DNA of 64,000 bases, from the NCBI RefSeq assembly GCF_000814475.1, contig NZ_JSVC01000015.1, positions 62,001 through 126,000 on the forward strand, read 5' to 3'. Source of the DNA: Flavihumibacter solisilvae. Lineage in GTDB: Bacteria; Bacteroidota; Bacteroidia; Chitinophagales; Chitinophagaceae. Both the position numbers and the translations under genes were made by a program. A model generated the notes under the pieces. It was not told the origin of the DNA and did no database searches. It saw only the letters and a list, made by a program, of their open reading frames with translations. This document shows, in pieces, positions 55,946-64,000 of this stretch. Each line of letters opens with the position of its first letter. Within the stretch, counting starts at the first letter, position 1.

Positions 55946-56956
55946 TCAAAGCGATTTTCTTCGAGCCAGTTCTGTCGGCAGGGTCAGCCGGATCTTTTCC
56001 TTTTTAAGAATAGCCTGCGCTGCCAGCTTACCCATCTGGCTGAAATCGGCCGAGTAAGTAGTAATTCCTGCAAATTCCTTCGACGGCTCATCATTGTGCG
56101 ACAGCAGGCCGATATCTTTTCCCGGCTTTAGTTTTTTCGCATTGCATTCTTTCAGGATCTCCCACATCAGGAAATTGTCCAGCGTGAAATAGACTTTCCC
56201 TTTCTGGATGCTGCCGGGCACAAACTCCCGCACGATACGGCCCCTGATCCTGTACTTCTTCAGGAACTTCTTGAAGGCTGACGTGATCTCTTTCGGATCT
56301 AATGAATCCGGGGAATGGAAAAAAACGAATTCATCGAACTGCCTGATCTCTTCTGCTAGTTCAGCAAATACGTTGAATGAAGATTGTTCAAACTCCTGCG
56401 TAATATGATTGAATTCGCCGTCGATTGGCTCGTAGCGGTCGAACATCAGGAATTTATTACGCGGAATTGATTCAAGCATCGCTTTCGATCGCGGGTGGGG
56501 GATAGGTGCCACCACATACATCCCGAAATGCCCCTTGATCCGTTGCAGGATGGTTTCGAAGATTTCGATATTGCCATGATGAAAAAACACCTGCAGTTCC
56601 ACCGACTTTCCCAACGTATTGCGGAAGTTCCGGTAAAACTGTTCTTCGAAACTATCGAGGTTGTACATGAGCAACGCAACATTCAGTGTCTGCGATGTAC
56701 TTCCACCCGAAACGAAATAGCCCAGCCTGTTCTTCGACTGGATAATCCCCCTGCTCACCAGTTCGCGGTATGCTTTCATGATCGTTTCCCTGGAAAAATG
56801 CGTTTCCCTGATCATGGTGTTTACCGATGGCAGCGTATCATTCTGCACCAGGATCTTGTCATCGATCGCATTGATGACTCCCTGTACCAGGCTGTCGTGT
56901 TTTGAAAAAGAAGAAAGTTTTTCCAGCTCCTTGATTTTCTCGAAAATATTGGCCAT
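55946..56956 (-). CDS. GntR-type regulator with LacI-like ligand-binding domain
   Basis: The 336-residue product has a GntR winged helix at residues about 15-85 (TLPSVNTMIRETHFSRETIM, KAYRELVSRGIIQSKNRLGYFV). From about residue 90 a periplasmic-binding-protein-like domain follows (LNVALLMYNLDSFEEQFYRN, GKDIGLLSHNDEPSKEFAGI). This architecture, with a LacI-type sensor on a GntR reader, is found in Bacteroidota sugar loci. It lies three bases after the glycosidase gene and 50 bases before the transporter. It probably controls the susC promoter at 63216-63360, where short inverted repeats occur. Confidence 0.9.
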   Translation of the reverse strand: MANIFEKIKELEKLSSFSKHDSLVQGVINAIDDKILVQNDTLPSVNTMIRETHFSRETIMKAYRELVSRGIIQSKNRLGYFVSGGSTSQTLNVALLMYNLDSFEEQFYRNFRNTLGKSVELQVFFHHGNIEIFETILQRIKGHFGMYVVAPIPHPRSKAMLESIPRNKFLMFDRYEPIDGEFNHITQEFEQSSFNVFAELAEEIRQFDEFVFFHSPDSLDPKEITSAFKKFLKKYRIRGRIVREFVPGSIQKGKVYFTLDNFLMWEILKECNAKKLKPGKDIGLLSHNDEPSKEFAGITTYSADFSQMGKLAAQAILKKEKIRLTLPTELARRKSL

Positions 56957-56959
56957 CCG

Positions 56960-58393
56960 CTATTGTTTAATAGATGCTGCCAGCTCTTTACCCGCCGGCA
57001 CCTGCAGATCCGTAAATGAAATAATATTACCCAATTTTCCCAGTTGCGTCTGCGCTTTTATTTTTTTTCCGCTTACCATGATATAACGGTGACGTCCGTT
57101 GAATGCCACGCGCCACGTAATGTCACGATCACCCTTATTTTCCAGGGTGCTTTGATTTTTGCCATGGCGGATGGTTATCCGGGTTGACAGCACTGGCAGG
57201 TGTTCGAGTACGGCATTGTGATCATTGCTTCCACGATAAACTGTGCTGAGTCGGTTGTGCCGGGCATCGGCTTCCGCACCCATCATGCCCTGCACCAGGC
57301 CATCTATCACTCCATAAGACACTTCGGGATATTCCCTTCTTGGCGTAGCCGGGTTGGCCAGCTGCAACATCAACGCATATGCCTCGCTGTTGTACCCGTA
57401 CCGGTAAAAGATCGCCGGAAGGTAACTCAGGTTTTCAACATTCCATTTTCCTGCAGCAAGATGCTCCAGCGTCCGCCGGGTCTTTAAAGTATCCGTCAGT
57501 GCATCAAACCACAACAGGAAGGTTTCGCCTTCCCCCTTTCCGAATATATGCTTATTGGTTATATGCGTGTGAAACAATGAAGCCTGGTCATCCCACCATT
57601 GCTGTTGCAGGTTGTCCCTGTATGCTGACGCTTTCGCAGAATATTGTTTGGCCAGGTCACTGTTGCCCATCAACGCTTCCATTTCAGCCGCGGTCTGCAT
57701 ACCACGGAATAACGCTGCCACCAGGTCGGCACCCATCTTGAGATCGGGCACTCCTTCTGAATAGGAAGGTAATCCCCTGCAACGATGGAAATGATCCCTG
57801 ATATTGAAAGGAATGGGCGCATTGGGATAGGCCGGCCGGCTGAGAAGTGAATCGGGCTGAAGGATCCACCGATCGATGAAATCATGCAGCGAACGGCGGC
57901 GGAAGTCTGTAAAAACAGGATCGGTTATAAAACTGCTGTCACCTGTCCACAGGTACAATTTCCAACTCGCATAGATGAGGTCGGAATTGGCATTCAGGTT
58001 ATACCAGAATGCAGTGTCATTCCGGTAGTCTTCTGGTGCCGGTAGTCCCTCCCTGTTCATTTCCCAGTACGAGCACCAGTCTTTGGACGCGGAAATATTA
58101 GTTACAAAATGCCGGAAGATGTTTTTGTTTTCAATGCCCAGCCCGAGCATCGCCGCGGGCAGGCTCTGGTGTGATACATCACGCATACAAAAGGCATTGC
58201 GCGAAGGCAATGCGGCTTCGTACCATGGGCCAACCGGGTCTTTCGGATCGCCCCTGTACGATAATGCCATTTCCTTTGCATGCATAAAGGCGGTGGTGAG
58301 GGCTGTATCCGACGAATAAAAATTTAACTCCTGTACCTGGCCGGGTGATACGGAACTTATCGCCAGTAATAATAGGCCGAATATTATTCTCAT
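56960..58393 (-). CDS. Secreted six-hairpin glycosidase, family not assigned
   Basis: The start at 58393 gives a signal peptide (MRIIFGLLLLAISSVSPGQ) and 477 residues; the 40 codons upstream look non-coding. The body is an (alpha/alpha)6-barrel glycosidase by pattern: SRNAFCMRDVSHQSLPAAML, WYNLNANSDLIYASWKLYLW, GLPSYSEGVPDLKMGADLVA and the Trp/Tyr-rich EYPEVSYGVIDGLVQG. Candidate catalytic acids are in RDVSHQ and EGVPDLK. A C-terminal beta domain closes it. I could not assign a CAZy family. It lies 79 bases after the susD gene and is the only hydrolase of this locus, so its substrate is probably a short glycoside. Confidence 0.72.
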   Translation of the reverse strand: MRIIFGLLLLAISSVSPGQVQELNFYSSDTALTTAFMHAKEMALSYRGDPKDPVGPWYEAALPSRNAFCMRDVSHQSLPAAMLGLGIENKNIFRHFVTNISASKDWCSYWEMNREGLPAPEDYRNDTAFWYNLNANSDLIYASWKLYLWTGDSSFITDPVFTDFRRRSLHDFIDRWILQPDSLLSRPAYPNAPIPFNIRDHFHRCRGLPSYSEGVPDLKMGADLVAALFRGMQTAAEMEALMGNSDLAKQYSAKASAYRDNLQQQWWDDQASLFHTHITNKHIFGKGEGETFLLWFDALTDTLKTRRTLEHLAAGKWNVENLSYLPAIFYRYGYNSEAYALMLQLANPATPRREYPEVSYGVIDGLVQGMMGAEADARHNRLSTVYRGSNDHNAVLEHLPVLSTRITIRHGKNQSTLENKGDRDITWRVAFNGRHRYIMVSGKKIKAQTQLGKLGNIISFTDLQVPAGKELAASIKQ

Positions 58394-58472
58394 GTTGTTG
58401 ATATCGCTTGTATGGCCATCGCCTGTCCGGGTGATTGCTGCGGGCCCGGACAGGCATTGATGGCCGGTAAAT

Positions 58473-60146
58473 TTAATTATAACCGGGGTTCTGTGGCAGT
58501 CCGGTTCTTTCAATTTCCGTTGCGGGAATGGGCAACAGGTAATTGCCTGGTTTAAAAAAACGTTGTTCCAGCGTTTTGTACTGGTAGGTCTTTGATCCCC
58601 CGTCAGTACGATTGATGATTACCTGGCCAATGTTCACGTTCTGCGTTTCCTCCGCGATCTTCCAGCGACGGACATCATAATAGCGATGTCCTTCAAAACA
58701 AAGCTCCACCTGCCGCTCATTGCGGATCCGCGCCTCCAGTGCAGTGCCGCTTTCCGTGACCGGTGCAGTAATTCCGGCCCTGCCCCGGATCATATCGAGG
58801 TACTGTCGGGCATTTGCCTCGCGCCCGAGGTGAAATTCAGCCTCTGCATAATTGAGGTAGATCTCTGCCAGCCTGGAAAGGATCCAGAACTTGTTCGTTT
58901 GCGTGGTTACGTTGAAATCATAGGTAGTGTCCATGTACTTCCGGAAAGTGTACCGGGTCTCACTGTTGTTCCAGGTGTCAATGCCCTGTGGTGAATCCAT
59001 TCCGCCTTCATAGAATTCTGTTTCTGTACCCGTTGGATTGGTACTTGTTACCCGGTAAGTGACATATGCGGGGTTGCCGAGCGGACGACCATCATACACA
59101 ATGTTTGCATAAAACCGGGGATCACGGTTGAGATATGGTTGCTGGTCGCTGTAACCGGATGCAGGATCGGAAATGGACTTCCCGTTTGCCATGCCAAATG
59201 CATCGACCAGGTTTTGTGTCGGCGCAAAGGCCGCCCAACCATGGAATCCGCTGGGGTATGACATCATTTCAATGCCATCGAAGGCGCTCCAGTTGTATTG
59301 CTTGTTCGATAATCTTACACCAATCAGTTCATTATTGAAACTGGTAAAGAGATCCGCATAGTTGCCTGTAAACAACTGGAACTGGTTCAGGTCGATCACG
59401 GCTTTTGCAGCGGCTGAAGCGGCTTCCCATTTTGCTGCGTCGTTCGTCGTGTTCCATTGCGCACTGGCGGCATACAACAACACCCGCGATTTGAGTGCCA
59501 TTGCCATTGATGCCGTTACACGGCCAAGGGTTGAAGATGATGCGCCCGCCGGTAATAACGTTACTGCCTGGTCGAGTTCCTGTACGATGAATGAAATGCA
59601 TTCTTCGTATGTGCCTCGGGGGACTTCGAAATTGGAATTTAAGTCGAAGGGCTCGCGGATCAGCGGCACCCCGCCATAATCACTTGCCAGCTGGAAATAG
59701 GCAAAGGCACGCAGGAAAATAACTTCCCCTTTGATCCGGTTACGGTATGCTTCATCACCGGGTATCCCGTCGATTTTTGACAGGAAAAGATTCGAATTCT
59801 GGATATGATAGTAGTTCTTCGCCCAGATATCAAAATCGCCTGCATTATCGGGCGACAGGATTCCCTTTGTTATTACGCTTCTCACACCCGCATAGTCAAA
59901 TTTGTTATAGGCTTCATCAACTGCGCTGGAAAGCAGGAAACTCCGGTTGATGGAGTTGCCCCAGTTGTAGGTGCAGGTAGGAAGCACATTGTAAATGTTG
60001 TTGGCGAATGCTTCTGCAAGCTTCAGGTCTGACCATACTGACTGGTCAGTGTACGAATCGAGTGGCGCCTTGTCCAGCACCTTGCTGCAGGAAAATAAAA
60101 TGTTACTTGTTATTATGGATGCCAGGATGATTTTAGTTATCCTCAT
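58473..60146 (-). CDS. SusD/RagB-family glycan-binding lipoprotein, third pair
   Basis: The 557-residue product has a lipoprotein signal ending in SNILFSC. SusD features are KVLDKAPLDSYTDQSVWSD, RAFAYFQLASDYGGVPLI, MALKSRVLLYAAS, and the C-terminal RNERQVELCFEGHRYYDVRRW with YLLPIPATEIERT. It follows its susC partner by 30 bases and precedes the glycosidase gene. Cargo unknown. Confidence 0.95.
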   Translation of the reverse strand: MRITKIILASIITSNILFSCSKVLDKAPLDSYTDQSVWSDLKLAEAFANNIYNVLPTCTYNWGNSINRSFLLSSAVDEAYNKFDYAGVRSVITKGILSPDNAGDFDIWAKNYYHIQNSNLFLSKIDGIPGDEAYRNRIKGEVIFLRAFAYFQLASDYGGVPLIREPFDLNSNFEVPRGTYEECISFIVQELDQAVTLLPAGASSSTLGRVTASMAMALKSRVLLYAASAQWNTTNDAAKWEAASAAAKAVIDLNQFQLFTGNYADLFTSFNNELIGVRLSNKQYNWSAFDGIEMMSYPSGFHGWAAFAPTQNLVDAFGMANGKSISDPASGYSDQQPYLNRDPRFYANIVYDGRPLGNPAYVTYRVTSTNPTGTETEFYEGGMDSPQGIDTWNNSETRYTFRKYMDTTYDFNVTTQTNKFWILSRLAEIYLNYAEAEFHLGREANARQYLDMIRGRAGITAPVTESGTALEARIRNERQVELCFEGHRYYDVRRWKIAEETQNVNIGQVIINRTDGGSKTYQYKTLEQRFFKPGNYLLPIPATEIERTGLPQNPGYN

Positions 60147-60176
60147 ATCGTCAGAGTTTAATGCTGATGGAATGTA

Positions 60177-63100
60177 TTACAGGCCGATGTTTACACCGAA
60201 ACGGTAGATCCTCGATTGCGGGTAGTTTACCCCGGTGATGTTGTTGGTTTCGGCATCAATGCCGTATTGCTTCAAACCGTCGAATGACAACAGGTTGTAT
60301 GCAGACAGGTAAATGCGGAGATTGCTTATTCCTGTTTTTGAAAGTGACCGCTCTGGCAGGTTATAGCCAAACTCCAGCGATTTCAGGCGGAGAAAAGCGG
60401 CATTCTTCAGCCAGAAATCGGCATAGATGCTGTTGTAGGAATCCGTCGAATTAAAAGCCTTAGGATATTTGGATTCCGTATTTTCTGCCGTCCACCTTCC
60501 ATCGTATAACCATTGGGGTGGTGCAATCAGCGACCCCTGCATTTGAGACAGGATCATCTGCTTCGCCATGGCCTGTCCTGAAAAAAGCATGCTTAACGTA
60601 AAGCCTTTGTAACCCCCGTTGAGTGAGAGGCCGTATACCAGTTTCGGTGTGGCCGATTCATATTTCCTTACCCTGTCCGTGCTGGTGATGATGCCGTTTC
60701 CATCAACATCCTTTATCCAGAGATCACCTGGCTCCGCGCCGGGAAGATGCACGGATTCATCAACCTCTTTCTGGCTGCTGTAAACACCATTGGTAAGATA
60801 TACCAGCCATGAATCAATCGGATGACCTTCTGATTTCTGCCACTCTGGAACATTGGCGGCTTCATCGCGGAACAACACCTTGCTTTTTGCATACGTGAGG
60901 TTGGTGCCAATTGAATAGAAGAAATTACCTGACCGGTTATCGAAGCTGGCGGAGAAGTCGATACCGCGGTTCAATGACTTGCCAATGTTTTCTGCCGGCA
61001 GTGCCATCCCTGTATAAAGCGGAATAGAGGCGCTCCGCTGCGCAAGGATGTCTTTACGGAGGTAACGGAAATAGTCTATGGTAAGATTGAGTTTACCTTC
61101 AAGGAATCCTGCGTCAAGCCCGATATTTTTGGTGTCCTGCTTCTCCCAGGTGATATTGGTATTGGGTGTGCTCGAAAGCTGGATGGCGCTGGCCAGCGCA
61201 TAGTTGCTGCCAAAGTAAGTGTAGTAGTTCATGTTATTCACCAGCTGATACCTGGTCAGGAAGAGGTATTGCGCCACGGCATCGCTTCCCATCAATCCCC
61301 ACGATGCCCGCAGTTTCAGGTTGTTGATGAAGCGGACATTGTCGCGGAAGAATCTTTCTTCTGAAATCCGCCATCCTGCAGAAACGGCTGGAAACAATCC
61401 CCAGCGGTTATCTTCCGGGAAATTGAATGAACCGTTATATCGCATGGATACTTCAGCAAAATACCTGCTGTCGTAATTGTATGCGATCCTTCCCAGGTAA
61501 CTCAGCCTTCCGTCCTGCGCTGCAGAACCGGTTCCCTGCTGCCCTTCGGCACTGCCGGTGAAGATCTGGTCCACCTGCTCGCTCAGCAGGTTCTTCCTGT
61601 ATGCATAGGTCTGTGAGAAATTTGAAGAAGTTTGTTCAACGCCCGCAAATGCTGCGATGTTATTCCCTCCGAACTGCCGCTCATAATTCAACCTGATGAA
61701 CGCAGTACTGGCAGTGGTCTGCCTGTCATCCTGCGTAATGCTGGTAGTGGCAGTGGAAGTACGTTGGTTGGAGTACGTGTCGGTAGAACTGTTGTATGAC
61801 CAGGCGTCCCACGGCCTGGTGAAGATCTTCTGGTCGCGGAATGTAATGTCATAAGAGGCATAACCATTAATGGAAAGCCCTTGCGTGATAAAGGGCAGCT
61901 GCCAGTCGAAACCTGCCAGCGGAGTAAACACATAGGATTTGGATTTATCGTAACCTGGCGCATCGGAAACCAGGATTACCGGGTTCCTTCCATTGGAAAC
62001 GCCTGCACTGAGTGAACCGTTGGGCCAGCGTACAGGAATGAAAGGATATAGTGAACGTGTCTCATGCATGATGCTGCTGACACCATAAGTGGGATAGTTG
62101 CGGTTTTCCGTTCGCCCGGCAAGATCAAGATTGACCTTCAGGTTCTTCGTGATGCGGGCATCGATATTGGACCGCAGGTTGAACTGGCGGTAGTGTTCGA
62201 TACTGTTCCTGAAATTGCTCGACTGATCGAGGAACTGCCCGGAGAAATAATAGCGCACATTTTCTGAACCACCTCTTACAGAAAGGGAGTGAGCAGTCTG
62301 CGGCGCATTTTTCCTGAACACTTCATTGATCCAATCCGTGCTCGGATAAGCGGGGTCGTTACCTGCCTTATATTTTTCAATGTCTTCAGTGGTATAACTG
62401 TTGGGATTTATCTCGTTGTAGTAGGTCATATATTGCCACGCGGGTACAATTTCCGGCAGGCGGGTGAGTTGTTGCACGCTAACAGATCCATCGTATTGGA
62501 TTGAGGGCTTGCCGCTTTTTCCTCTCTTGGTTGTGACGAGAATAACACCGTTTGCTGAACGCACACCATAGATCGCTGCCGATGCATCTTTCAGCACAGT
62601 AATATTTTCAATATCGGCCGGATTGATCCGGGAGAAGTCGCGGTCAGGAATTCCATCCACAACGAAAAGCGGACTGGTTCCACCGCCAAAGGAATTAAAG
62701 CCCCTGATCAGGATACTGGAGCCGTCATCCCCTGGTCGCCCCGAACGGTTATTGGCGATAACGCCGGGCACCCGTCCTGCAATGGCATTGGTAACGTTTG
62801 CAGAGGAACTCTGAGTAAGTTCAGATCCTTTCACAGAAGCTACAGAACCGGTTAAACTGGTTTTTTTCTGTGAACCGTAACCGATGACCACTACTTCATT
62901 CATGGACTTGCTTTCGGGGGACAGGACAATGTCGAGCAGCTTACCGGCAACAGCCCGGGTTTCCATGTTTGCAAAACCGGTATGGGTAATGACGAGGATG
63001 AGATTTTTTCCTTCAACAGTTAGCGAGAAGTGGCCGTCGTTTCCGGACACTGTTCCCGTTGTATTGTCTTTGATGCGGATGCTGGCACCCACAACAGGTT

Positions 63101-63215
63101 CGCCCTTTTCGGTGCGGATGATGCCCGACACCTGTTGCTGGGCAAGGGTGATTAAGGGCAATAGGAGGAGAGTGGCCTGGATCAGCCAGGCCATTAAGGC
63201 AGACTTTTTTAGCAT
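60177..63215 (-). CDS. SusC/RagA-type TonB-dependent transporter, third pair
   Basis: The 1012-residue product has a signal peptide (LMAWLIQATLLLLPLITLAQ). A carboxypeptidase-D-like domain follows (VSGIIRTEKGEPVVGASIRI, about residues 29-105), then the SusC box MNEVVVIGYGSQKKTSLTGS and plug motif TVLKDASAAIYGVRSANGVI, and a barrel ending in YRFGVNIGL. It heads an operon with susD, glycosidase, gntR and SSS symporter, so it imports the oligosaccharide that the locus uses. The region upstream of its start holds inverted repeats suited to regulator binding. Confidence 0.95.
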   Translation of the reverse strand: MLKKSALMAWLIQATLLLLPLITLAQQQVSGIIRTEKGEPVVGASIRIKDNTTGTVSGNDGHFSLTVEGKNLILVITHTGFANMETRAVAGKLLDIVLSPESKSMNEVVVIGYGSQKKTSLTGSVASVKGSELTQSSSANVTNAIAGRVPGVIANNRSGRPGDDGSSILIRGFNSFGGGTSPLFVVDGIPDRDFSRINPADIENITVLKDASAAIYGVRSANGVILVTTKRGKSGKPSIQYDGSVSVQQLTRLPEIVPAWQYMTYYNEINPNSYTTEDIEKYKAGNDPAYPSTDWINEVFRKNAPQTAHSLSVRGGSENVRYYFSGQFLDQSSNFRNSIEHYRQFNLRSNIDARITKNLKVNLDLAGRTENRNYPTYGVSSIMHETRSLYPFIPVRWPNGSLSAGVSNGRNPVILVSDAPGYDKSKSYVFTPLAGFDWQLPFITQGLSINGYASYDITFRDQKIFTRPWDAWSYNSSTDTYSNQRTSTATTSITQDDRQTTASTAFIRLNYERQFGGNNIAAFAGVEQTSSNFSQTYAYRKNLLSEQVDQIFTGSAEGQQGTGSAAQDGRLSYLGRIAYNYDSRYFAEVSMRYNGSFNFPEDNRWGLFPAVSAGWRISEERFFRDNVRFINNLKLRASWGLMGSDAVAQYLFLTRYQLVNNMNYYTYFGSNYALASAIQLSSTPNTNITWEKQDTKNIGLDAGFLEGKLNLTIDYFRYLRKDILAQRSASIPLYTGMALPAENIGKSLNRGIDFSASFDNRSGNFFYSIGTNLTYAKSKVLFRDEAANVPEWQKSEGHPIDSWLVYLTNGVYSSQKEVDESVHLPGAEPGDLWIKDVDGNGIITSTDRVRKYESATPKLVYGLSLNGGYKGFTLSMLFSGQAMAKQMILSQMQGSLIAPPQWLYDGRWTAENTESKYPKAFNSTDSYNSIYADFWLKNAAFLRLKSLEFGYNLPERSLSKTGISNLRIYLSAYNLLSFDGLKQYGIDAETNNITGVNYPQSRIYRFGVNIGL

Positions 63216-63543
63216 AATTGAGTTTATTTGGTTGGTGGTCTTCGAAAGAATGGTGCGATCGTTCGCACGCCGGCAGGTGCCGTCAGGAGTGGCGGGTCTT
63301 ACGCATGGGCAATCGTTTTGGTTAGGTAAAAGACTAATAGTCTATTCTAGTCTGTTCTACTGTATAAAGATATAAGCTTTATTCTTTATCGGAAAAATAT
63401 TTTTTGGGGAAAGCGGGAAACCAGGCCGGGCTGGCACCAGATTTTAGTGAATTGGGAGGCCGAACAGGTAACCAGGGAAGTGCCGGTTGAAAAACCGCTG
63501 GACTGATTGCTTTAGTTTAACTTAACCCTGTAAATACCAGATT
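63216..63543. promoter_or_regulatory. Regulatory region of the third susC operon, with two inverted repeats
   Basis: This 328-base stretch has no gene. GTGCGA (63253-63258) and TCGCAC (63263-63268) form an inverted repeat around TCGT. AGACT (63331-63335) and AGTCT (63339-63343) form another, and AGTCT recurs at 63349-63353. Either may bind the GntR/LacI-type regulator of the operon. No consensus TTTG/TAnnTTTG pair was found for the minus strand; TATCTTTA near 63370 is only a near match. The right part should also hold the promoter of the divergent gene at 63544, which I could not place. Confidence 0.45.
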
Positions 63544-64000
63544 ATGAAACTTTGTACACTCCTTGTCTTGTTACTGTTTAATGGTTTCACTGCACTTGCA
63601 CAAACCGATATCATTGAAACAAATAAAGGCCCATTGGAAATTCACCCGGTTTTACACGGCTCATTGTGGTTGAAATGGAACAACATAAAGATTGCAGTTG
63701 ATCCTTATGGTGGGGCCACCCGGTTTACGGAAATGGGCGAGGCTGACCTGGTGATCATTACTGATATTCATGGGGATCACCTCGACAGCAGTACACTCGC
63801 GGCTATGAACCTGGGAAAGGCCAAACTGATCGTGCCCGCAGCAGTGGCGGAGCGATTGAAAGTTGTATTGCCTTCTTTTAAAAATATCGAAGTGTTGGCA
63901 AATGGTGCCCAAACGTCTTTCAAGGACATAACCATCACTGCGCTGCCAATGTATAACCTTCCCGAAACTGCCGACTCAAGGCATCCGAAGGGTCGTGGCA
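63544..64000 (+). CDS. Secreted metallo-beta-lactamase-fold hydrolase, N-terminal part
   Basis: An ATG at 63544 opens a frame that runs off the window after 152 codons. It begins with a signal peptide (MKLCTLLVLLLFNGFTALAQ). It continues with HPVLHGSLWLKWNNIKIAVDPYG and VIITDIHGDHLDSSTL, whose HGDHLD is the HxxDH-like metal motif of metallo-beta-lactamase-fold proteins of the UPF0173/RNase-Z-like type. The opening 'substrate-path' strands match small metal-dependent hydrolases annotated as MBL-fold hydrolases. It is divergent from the third susC gene. The function cannot be set without the rest. Confidence 0.8.
   Translation, partial: MKLCTLLVLLLFNGFTALAQTDIIETNKGPLEIHPVLHGSLWLKWNNIKIAVDPYGGATRFTEMGEADLVIITDIHGDHLDSSTLAAMNLGKAKLIVPAAVAERLKVVLPSFKNIEVLANGAQTSFKDITITALPMYNLPETADSRHPKGRG

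Noticed and set aside
1-64000. CRISPR arrays, tRNA or rRNA genes, insertion sequences and phage genes
   Set aside because: None found: intergenic regions are short, with no regularly spaced repeats, cloverleaf-like segments, transposase or integrase frames.

Overview
The window reads as chromosomal DNA of a Bacteroidota bacterium, most likely a free-living member of the Chitinophagales. The support is three SusC/SusD outer-membrane pairs, a separate TonB-dependent receptor with a DUF4249 partner, many glycoside hydrolases with signal peptides, and promoters of the Bacteroidota type (TTTG or TTG, about 20 bases, then TAnnTTTG). No rRNA, tRNA, CRISPR array, insertion sequence or phage gene was recognised. 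Gene content is dense, and only two gene-free stretches exceed 300 bases.

Region 1 (1-2016): the tail of a cation-diffusion-facilitator exporter, a cyclase-family lipoprotein, and a DeoR-type regulator facing the next operon. Region 2 (2197-16373): one long, tight operon with glpD, glpT, a SusC/SusD pair, a DUF5689 lipoprotein, a calcineurin-like phosphoesterase, an SGNH-esterase/glycerophosphodiesterase fusion, glpK and glpF, ending at a perfect hairpin. It reads as a locus that strips glycerophospholipid or glycerophosphodiester head groups outside the cytoplasm, imports glycerol-3-phosphate and glycerol, and feeds them to dihydroxyacetone phosphate.

Region 3 (16458-22843): tandem duplicated epoxide hydrolases behind three copies of the palindrome TGGAAC-N4-GTTCCA, an outer-membrane barrel protein with a kinase-like N-terminal region, and an unrecognised secreted protein. 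Region 4 (22837-50672): an alpha-mannoside locus. A sugar/H+ symporter and a three-part ROK kinase / degenerate kinase / mannose-6-phosphate isomerase protein lie on the minus strand. A GntR/UTRA regulator follows, then a plus-strand operon of three GH92 enzymes, a GH38-like enzyme and an unassigned six-hairpin glycosidase. A haloperoxidase/FG-GAP pair and a SusC/SusD pair come after. Candidate GntR palindromes sit on the promoters of the kinase-isomerase operon and the hydrolase operon, and a related palindrome lies in the divergent promoter of the SusC/SusD genes.

Region 5 (50743-54027): DUF4249 and TonB-receptor pair. Region 6 (54279-63215): a third utilization operon (SusC, SusD, six-hairpin glycosidase, GntR regulator with a sugar-binding-type domain, SSS symporter), closed by a terminator. 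The window ends in the first 152 codons of a metallo-beta-lactamase-fold protein.

Family assignments come from motif and sequence recognition by eye. No database search was run, so substrates are inferences from context.
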